Positions 58,763 to 64,000 of a DNA stretch of 64,000 nucleotides are shown piece by piece. Every line of letters starts with the position of its first letter. Position 1 is the first letter of the stretch. The position numbers were made by a program, and so were the translations under genes. The stretch comes from CAZFGK01 sp964518635 (GTDB taxonomy: Bacteria > Zixibacteria > MSB-5A5 > GN15 > FEB-12): positions 19,480 through 83,479 of the forward strand of contig CAZFGK010000014.1 in assembly GCA_964518635.1 (NCBI GenBank), written 5' to 3'. The notes under the pieces are model-generated. The model saw nothing but the letters and a program-made list of their open reading frames with translations. It made no database searches and was not told where the DNA came from.

Positions 58763-61207
58763 TCATGATGGTCGCACACTCGAATGTGATGCTACGGGTC
58801 TCGTCTTACCGCTCACGATTGGTGAAGTGGTAAAGGCGTGACGCAGGACTTCGTTGATGGTCGAAACAAAATGAAGCTTCAGACCTTCAAGTAATTCAGG
58901 GCGCATTTCAATCAGGTCTTTCCGATTTCGCTCCGGCAGAATGATCTGCATGATTCCCAGTCGCTTGGCAGCGAGAAGTTTTTCATTCAGCCCTCCGATT
59001 GGAAGCACATCACCAGTGAGAGTAATTTCACCCGTCATGGCGACATCGACGCGTACAGGAATTTTCGTCAGTGATGACAAGATAGCAGTCACCAGCGTCA
59101 CTCCCGCCGACGGGCCGTCCTTCGGCACCGCTCCTTCGGGAATATGCACGTGCAATTCAGTTCCTTCATAGAACTCAGGCGCGAGTCCAAATTCTGATGA
59201 ATGATTGCGAATGAACGACAATGCGGCAGTCCCGGATTCGCGCATCACTTCACCAAGCTGCCCTGTGAGTGTCAGTGCTGATTTTCCCTTCATAGGGAGA
59301 ACTTCCACCGGAAGGGCTTCCCCACCCAGTTCAGTCCAGGCAAGTCCAATAGCATAGCCGACGGTGGGAACACTCTTCAATCGGGTGTCGGTATATTTGC
59401 GAATGCCAATGAGCTTTCCGACACGTTCTTTCCCAATCGACCACTTTTTCCCTTTGACCGGTTTCTTTGCTTTCTTCTTTTTCCCTTCCACTTCGACCGG
59501 CGTCTTCTCGACAATATCGACTGCGATCTTCCGCAGCATCGAGGCAAGCTGACGTTCGAGTTCACGAACTCCCGCTTCGGCAGTGTAGTAGCGGATAATC
59601 TCATTAATCGCTTCGTCAGCGATGGCGATATCAGTGAGCTTCAGACCAAGTTCAGTCTGCAGCTTCGGGAGAAGATACTCACGTGCAATTGCACGTTTCT
59701 CGAAATCGAGATAGCCGGGGAGGCGAATGATCTCCATACGATCACGCAGTGGTGCCGGGATCGTAGAGGTCGTGTTCGCAGTCGTGATAAACAGAATGTT
59801 CGAAAGGTCGAATTCTATTTCGAGATAGTTGTCGTAAAAGGTCGAATTCTGTTCCGGATCGAGCACTTCCAATAATGCCGAAGTCGGATCACCACGGAAA
59901 TCACGACCGATCTTGTCGATCTCATCAAGCAGGAAGACTGGATTATTCGATTCAGCTTTTTTCAATGACTGAACAATACGACCGGGAAGGGCACCAATAT
60001 AGGTACGACGATGGCCGCGTATTTCGGCTTCATCATGAATGCCACCGAGTGACATCCGCACAAAATTTCTGCCGAGTGCATGGGCGATCGAGCGTCCAAT
60101 CGAAGTCTTTCCAACTCCGGGAGGACCAACCAGACAGAGTATCGGCCCGCGAACCTTTTTGGCGAGACGAATCACTGCGAGATGTTCGACAATACGCTGC
60201 TTGGCTTTTTCAAGACCGAAATGATCGGCATCGAGTGTCTTCTTGACCGCCGAAAAGTCGGTCTGTTCGTCACTCTTCTTTGTCCACGGGAGCGTAAGCA
60301 ACCATTCAAGATATGAACGGACGACTCCAGATTCGGCAGAGTACGGGTGCATCTTGGAAAGCTTGCGGATCTCTTCTTCCGCTTTCGCCTTCACTTTTTC
60401 CGGATACTCATTCGCTTCTAAGCGAGCGAAGAATTCATCGACTTCGGCAGTCGGTTCATCACTTTGTCCGAGTTCATCCTTGATGGCCTTGAGTTGTTGC
60501 TGGAGATACATCTCACGCTGCGAGCGGGACATCGACTCACGCACTGAGCCCTCGATCTTCATCTCAATCTTGAGAATCTCGATCTCTTCTTTGAGAATCT
60601 CACCAAGTGCATTCAATTGCTCACGCAGGGTGAATGCTTCCAGCACCCGCTGCTTGATTTCTATTTTGTGCAGCAGATGTGCCGCGACGGTGTCTGATAA
60701 TTGCTGATGATTTTCAATCGATCCTACGGCAACGAGGACTTCGTCCGGAATGCGGCGATTCATGCGCACATACTCAGAGAACTGTTCATTGACCGAACGA
60801 GCGAGGGCTTCTATCTCTCGATCATTGTCCTCCTCCGGCTTGATCAGTTCAACTTTTGCCTGCAAATAGCCATCAGTGCGCGTGATGGCAGTAATTTTTG
60901 CGCGAAACAATCCCTCAACGAGTACTTTCAACGTCCCGTTCGGGAGTTTCATCACCTGCAACACACGGGCCACAACACCAACTGGATGCATGTCGGTCTG
61001 TTTCGGATTGTCGGTCGCGGCATGTTTCTGTGCGACAAGCAGGACTTGCTTGTCTTCGGTCATCGCTTCCTGCAATGCCTGCAGCGTGAATTTCCGCCCA
61101 ACAAGAAGCGGGTAGATCATGTGCGGAAAGATCACCACATCCCGAAGCGGGATCATGGGGAGCTTGGTGCGGACTGTAATCTCTTCAGAATTATGGATAA
61201 GTTTCAT
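58763..61207 (-). CDS. lon: ATP-dependent protease La
   Basis: 814 residues. Lon N-terminal substrate-binding domain ('LPMIPLRDVVIFPHMIYPLL'), AAA+ domain with Walker A 'GPPGVGKTS' (361-369) and Walker B 'VFLLDEID', and the Ser-Lys protease domain with Ser700 in 'KDGPSAGVTL' and Lys743 in 'LNEKLLAAK' (43 residues apart, as in E. coli). A Lys-rich insert ('EGKKKKAKKPVKGKK') separates the ATPase and protease domains. Degrades misfolded and regulatory proteins. engB follows after 43 bases. Confidence 0.97.
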   Translation of the reverse strand: MKLIHNSEEITVRTKLPMIPLRDVVIFPHMIYPLLVGRKFTLQALQEAMTEDKQVLLVAQKHAATDNPKQTDMHPVGVVARVLQVMKLPNGTLKVLVEGLFRAKITAITRTDGYLQAKVELIKPEEDNDREIEALARSVNEQFSEYVRMNRRIPDEVLVAVGSIENHQQLSDTVAAHLLHKIEIKQRVLEAFTLREQLNALGEILKEEIEILKIEMKIEGSVRESMSRSQREMYLQQQLKAIKDELGQSDEPTAEVDEFFARLEANEYPEKVKAKAEEEIRKLSKMHPYSAESGVVRSYLEWLLTLPWTKKSDEQTDFSAVKKTLDADHFGLEKAKQRIVEHLAVIRLAKKVRGPILCLVGPPGVGKTSIGRSIAHALGRNFVRMSLGGIHDEAEIRGHRRTYIGALPGRIVQSLKKAESNNPVFLLDEIDKIGRDFRGDPTSALLEVLDPEQNSTFYDNYLEIEFDLSNILFITTANTTSTIPAPLRDRMEIIRLPGYLDFEKRAIAREYLLPKLQTELGLKLTDIAIADEAINEIIRYYTAEAGVRELERQLASMLRKIAVDIVEKTPVEVEGKKKKAKKPVKGKKWSIGKERVGKLIGIRKYTDTRLKSVPTVGYAIGLAWTELGGEALPVEVLPMKGKSALTLTGQLGEVMRESGTAALSFIRNHSSEFGLAPEFYEGTELHVHIPEGAVPKDGPSAGVTLVTAILSSLTKIPVRVDVAMTGEITLTGDVLPIGGLNEKLLAAKRLGIMQIILPERNRKDLIEMRPELLEGLKLHFVSTINEVLRHAFTTSPIVSGKTRPVASHSSVRPS

Positions 61208-61330
61208 ATACCTGTTACCATGAGTCGGGGGGTGTAGTTCCGACCCAAACGGCGAAGATAGGTGGGAAAAAGGATGGTGGAAAGCCGCGACTTCAGTTTG
61301 GTGACAGCTTTTCTGTCACTTTGTAGGGAT

Positions 61331-62239
61331 TCAACCGAAAAAGTAGAGCAGCCAGCCGACAATCAGGACTAACATGATGACCGACAACCAGATAAGCTGC
61401 CGCGGTGAGGCCCCTTTGGGGCTTGCCGGTCGTTCTGGCATCCGGACAAGGTCGCCAAGGACATCGAAAGAGGCCCGTATTTCCCGCGGCTTGCAAATTC
61501 GGTCGCGCAGATTCAGCGCAATCAGTGATTCCAATAGGGCACGTTCCGGCTGACGGGACACGGTTTGCAACTCCGGTGGAATCGGTAATCCGTTTGCAAG
61601 AATCGCCACTCGCAGTGCGCTTCCAGTGAGGTCATGATAGGGGGGATGAGATGCAACCAGCGTTTGAAAGAGTGCACCGATTGAGTAGCAATCATTCTGT
61701 ATGCTTGTTCCGGCTCCACCTAATCGCTCGGGTGAGCAACTGATCAGATGTCCCGGTTTCACTTTCTCTAACACCGCTACCGAAGGCATCAGCCCCGCAT
61801 CGGTCAGACGCACTGAACCATCCGCAAGTACGAACACATTCGTCAGCCAGAGATGTCCGTGATACAGACCGAATTTCTGAAGTGTTTCGAGTGAAGCAGC
61901 AATCTCCCGCAGAATAGAGTGAATCCCGTGAGGAGTGAGAGAGTGATCGACAATGGTCATCGCCAATGGCTCGGCGTCGACATAATCTCGCACGAGCCAG
62001 ATCCGTTCGGCATCTTCAAACAGATGCTTAAAAGTGATCACACCTGCGGCATTCAGAGCCGGGGCATGGACGCGATGTTCGGCAAATCGTTCACGAATAG
62101 CGAATCGTTCGGACTCAGATGCGACAATCTGCTTCATGACGATCAGATGCCCATCGGCTGGCTCCTCCGCCAGCCATGTCTCTCCCATCGGGCCGTGCCC
62201 TAACGAGCGTATGATTTTGCCTTTGCTGTGTACATCCAT
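61331..62239 (-). CDS. tail-anchored pseudokinase (Ser/Thr kinase-like)
   Basis: 302 residues from ATG at 62239, with AAAGGAG at ideal distance. The kinase fold is recognisable: glycine loop 'GHGPMGET', Lys36 in 'IVMKQI', 'SPERLGG' and 'CYSIGALFQTLV' in the C-lobe. However, the catalytic loop HRDxxxxN reads 'HGHLWLTN' (the proton-accepting Asp is His129), while the metal-binding Asn134 and Asp147 (DFG as DAG) remain. Catalysis is therefore unlikely, although nucleotide binding is possible. The last 20 residues are a membrane segment ('LIWLSVIMLVLIVGWLLYFF'), so the domain faces the cytosol as a tail-anchored scaffold or regulator. Confidence 0.85.
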   Translation of the reverse strand: MDVHSKGKIIRSLGHGPMGETWLAEEPADGHLIVMKQIVASESERFAIRERFAEHRVHAPALNAAGVITFKHLFEDAERIWLVRDYVDAEPLAMTIVDHSLTPHGIHSILREIAASLETLQKFGLYHGHLWLTNVFVLADGSVRLTDAGLMPSVAVLEKVKPGHLISCSPERLGGAGTSIQNDCYSIGALFQTLVASHPPYHDLTGSALRVAILANGLPIPPELQTVSRQPERALLESLIALNLRDRICKPREIRASFDVLGDLVRMPERPASPKGASPRQLIWLSVIMLVLIVGWLLYFFG

Positions 62240-62361
62240 TCTCCTTTGAGAATCGGCAGATTTCATCCTCGCTTCAGTGTGCCAATGCGTACACACACGC
62301 CGTTTGCCCGAATTGCCGTAGGTTGTTACATTCCGAACAACTCCATCGAAAGGCGGAAACT

Positions 62362-62613
62362 ATGTCGGATCAGAAGCGTGAAATCACCCGTCGCTATTCA
62401 AACGGCGAGGTCACCATCGTCTGGAAACAGCATCTGTGCACCCATTCGGCCAATTGTGTCCGTGGTCTGCCGAAGGTCTTTCGCCCGAAAGAATCCCCCT
62501 GGATTGCCATCGATCAGGCCGATTCGGCGTCCCTCGTCGCACAGGTGAGCAAGTGCCCCTCCGGTGCGCTCTCGATTGAGCATGGGGACACGTCGAAAAA
62601 AGAGACGGAGTAG
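62362..62613 (+). CDS. YjdI-type mono-cluster [4Fe-4S] protein
   Basis: 83 residues from the ATG at 62362. 'RRYSNGEVTIVWKQHLCTHS' followed by 'ANCVRGLPKVF', then 'PWIAID' and 'VSKCPSGALS' is the Fer4_19/YjdI pattern, with Cys residues positioned for one Fe-S cluster. A small electron carrier of unknown partners; in E. coli YjdI accompanies an acetyltransferase. Here it is followed after five bases by a zinc-ribbon protein, so these two probably act together. Confidence 0.88.
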   Translation: MSDQKREITRRYSNGEVTIVWKQHLCTHSANCVRGLPKVFRPKESPWIAIDQADSASLVAQVSKCPSGALSIEHGDTSKKETE

Positions 62614-62618
62614 ATCGC

Positions 62619-62942
62619 ATGGGACTGCCGATGGCATCGGGCGGACTCATCTGCTGGAGTTGCGGGAAACCGACCGGCATCATGGAGCGAGTGAATCGAA
62701 ATGATTCCTGTCCATCCTGTCGGGCTGATCTGCGCTGTTGTCGGGGGTGTGTGCATTTTGATCCGACCCGGAGATTCCAGTGCCGCGAGACGGTCGATCA
62801 GGCGGTGGTGAACAAAGACAAGAATAATTTCTGCGATTACTTCCAGAAACGAAACGTGACCAAAACCGCCGGCGGCATCTCAACTCAGACTGACAGCAAA
62901 GACACCCGCAAGAAGAAGTTTGATGATTTGTTTGAGGATTAG
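62619..62942 (+). CDS. small cysteine-rich (zinc-ribbon-like) protein
   Basis: 107 residues. 'CWSCGKP' (CXXC) and 'CPSCRADLRCCRGCVHFDP' with further 'FQC' and 'FCDYF' cysteines suggest one or two zinc sites in the N-terminal two thirds; the tail is Lys/Asp-rich ('DTRKKKFDDLFED'). GGAG lies 8 bases before the ATG. I know similar uncharacterised proteins only as hypotheticals in several anaerobes. Probably an operon with the YjdI-like gene. Confidence 0.8.
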   Translation: MGLPMASGGLICWSCGKPTGIMERVNRNDSCPSCRADLRCCRGCVHFDPTRRFQCRETVDQAVVNKDKNNFCDYFQKRNVTKTAGGISTQTDSKDTRKKKFDDLFED

Positions 62943-62993
62943 GAGGGGGAACTACCAATCGTGTTTTCAGTTTCACCCGTTGAGAATTGTTGA

Positions 62994-63293
62994 ATGTACT
63001 ACCACCGCATCATCGCCATGAATGTCACTGACCCGGTCGGATATAAGAAATATCGGGATGCCATGATCCCTATGCTGCATGCGGTCGGCGGGAAGTTCAG
63101 CTATGATTTTGACATCGCTCGGACATTTATAAGTGAAGCGAAACACCCGGTAACACGAGTGTTTATGATTTCATTTCCGAGTCGGGAGATTTTCGAGAAA
63201 TTATTCGCTGATCCGGAATATCAGAAAATTCGAAAAGAGTATCATGCCGCGTCGGTGGATGGGTACACGACATTGGCAGAGATTGAGGATTAG
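62994..63293 (+). CDS. DUF1330 family protein
   Basis: 99 residues. 'DPVGYKKYRDAMIPMLHAVG' and 'ISFPSREIFEKLFADPEYQK' match the ferredoxin-like dimeric alpha/beta-barrel family DUF1330, which is of unknown function though often near small-molecule metabolism genes. No signal peptide. It begins 51 bases after the zinc-ribbon gene and might share its transcript. Confidence 0.8.
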   Translation: MYYHRIIAMNVTDPVGYKKYRDAMIPMLHAVGGKFSYDFDIARTFISEAKHPVTRVFMISFPSREIFEKLFADPEYQKIRKEYHAASVDGYTTLAEIED

Positions 63294-63302
63294 GGCGAGC
63301 CT

Positions 63303-63392
63303 CTTGTAGGGTGGCTCCGGCTTCCGAAGCCGCCATCTTTATTTTGTCCAAATAAAAAGAGGCAGGTTCCGAAGCGGGACCTGCCCTACAAG
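63303..63392. repeat. inverted repeat of the CTTGTAGGGC type
   Basis: Outer ends CTTGTAGGG and GCCCTACAAG, with internal palindromes GGCTCCGGCTTCCGAAGCC and GGCAGGTTCC..GGGACCTGCC. Same family as 31078-31175. The rest of the gap to 63519 contains 'GTGCCTCACGGCTTGCCGTGG' type sequence and a decayed REP copy; no gene. Confidence 0.65.
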
Positions 63393-63519
63393 ACTGCCCC
63401 GCCATCTCTTCTTCTCTTCGGTGCCTCACGGCTTGCCGTGGGTTTGGAAAAATCCACGGGAACTCGGGGCAAGCCCGCGGGCAAGCCCACTGCACGCCAT
63501 TGTGCTCGACACTTCATGC

Positions 63520-63855
63520 TCAGCTCGAAAGATTTTCCTTCGTAAAAAGAATCTGCGCCTCCTGATCAATACGCTCAATCAGGGCTGCAGATGCAATCAG
63601 ATGGTAGGCGAGAACATCGACGGTATGAGGAAGCATACTTTCTGAGCAGCGCAGTCGAATCTGTGAAAGATCCGAATCGGTCATATCCCCATAGAGCACC
63701 AGATCAATATCGGAACCCGGTCGGGACGTACCGGTGGCTCGTGACCCAAAAATGGCAGCCCGTGTGATTTGCGCGGCAAACGGCGCCAGAATGCCTCGGA
63801 GAGTCTCAATATGTGCGGCGGTGAGGCCGTATTTTGCAGGTGAGGTCGTATTCAT
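63520..63855 (-). CDS. MntA-type minimal nucleotidyltransferase antitoxin
   Basis: 111 residues with the nucleotidyltransferase signature 'GSRATGTSRPGSDIDL' (GSxxxGxxxxxSDxD), and a second acidic strand 'TVDVLAY'. MntA antitoxins inactivate their HEPN partner by adding AMP to a tyrosine. The start ATG overlaps the stop of the upstream HEPN gene by the ATGA sequence. Length matches the family. Confidence 0.88.
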   Translation of the reverse strand: MNTTSPAKYGLTAAHIETLRGILAPFAAQITRAAIFGSRATGTSRPGSDIDLVLYGDMTDSDLSQIRLRCSESMLPHTVDVLAYHLIASAALIERIDQEAQILFTKENLSS

Positions 63856-64000
63856 CTTTGTCGTTGTGATGAAAGAAAGATTTCCAGAGACTCAAATAAT
63901 GGCAAGAATTCAGACTGAATCTGTTTCAACATCTGATTGACCGCGGCTGCATCGTACGTATGCGAAGTCTGATTGCGGGCATCAAGTGCTGCCATCCAGC
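63852..64000 (-). CDS. HepT-type HEPN toxin, C-terminal part (cut by window edge)
   Basis: The open frame on the minus strand from the window end reads 'WMAALDARNQTSHTYDAAAV' and continues to a TGA overlapping the MntA start. 'RNQTSHTY' is the RX4HXY ribonuclease motif of HepT toxins; the Tyr is the AMPylation target of MntA. HepT genes are typically about 130 codons, so roughly two thirds lie outside. Together the two genes are a HepT/MntA toxin-antitoxin module. Confidence 0.85.
   Translation of the reverse strand, partial: WMAALDARNQTSHTYDAAAVNQMLKQIQSEFLPLFESLEIFLSSQRQR

Overview
The window (64 kb, roughly half G+C, no rRNA or tRNA seen) looks like the chromosome of a Gram-negative, respiring bacterium. 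I suspect a candidate phylum of the FCB group such as Zixibacteria. Reasons: a secreted protein ends in paired 'DIxDLTxxVDHLFIS' dockerin-like repeats that I associate with that group, there are many CXXCH cytochromes and outer-membrane lipoproteins/barrels, a serine-palmitoyltransferase-like gene is present, and the intergenic spaces are filled with short palindromic repeats. This placement is an inference.

Layout. 1-4.8 kb: the end of an RND efflux pump and the proton-translocating transhydrogenase pntAB. 5.2-8.7 kb: a membrane protein and a transmembrane Ser/Thr kinase with a TolB-like sensor domain. 8.8-22.7 kb (minus strand): a large extracellular electron transfer locus with two six-heme OmcS-like cytochromes, a cytochrome with six CXXCH and one odd CX7CH motif, a giant cytochrome with 42 CXXCH motifs, two NHL-type beta-propellers, two small outer-membrane lipoproteins, a beta-barrel and accessory exported proteins. 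22.7-25.7 kb: a TMEM175-like channel, a GT-C-like membrane protein and a DUF4287/DUF5655 protein. 25.9-30.7 kb: a secreted M12-type metalloprotease with dockerin-like tail and a PNGase F homologue. 31.3-38 kb: a TPR protein, a probable sphingolipid pair (SPT-like enzyme plus GNAT/bCerS-like acyltransferase), a lipoprotein, an exported methyltransferase-like protein and an isocitrate dehydrogenase.

39-47.3 kb (minus strand): a bacterial microcompartment operon with BMC-H, BMC-P, a PduS-like flavo/Fe-S protein and BMC-T, followed by an ACT protein with a long N-terminal extension and the UPF0210 protein that normally accompanies such ACT proteins. No aldehyde dehydrogenase or other classic signature enzyme is present. 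An AT-richer HD-hydrolase/YwgA-like pair is wedged between the ACT and UPF0210 genes, and a TGA-interrupted PQQ-propeller gene lies downstream.

47.3-63.3 kb: mostly housekeeping: O-antigen ligase-like protein, a cysteine-free MutY, nth, the rpmE-DUF1385-prfA-prmC block, two FKBP isomerases, purA, engB, lon, a tail-anchored pseudokinase, a YjdI-type ferredoxin-like protein and DUF1330. The window ends in a MntA/HepT-type toxin-antitoxin pair, with hepT cut by the window edge.

The strongest candidates for new biology are the predicted nanowire/42-heme conduit and the enzyme-poor microcompartment operon with its ACT-UPF0210 pair as possible cargo.
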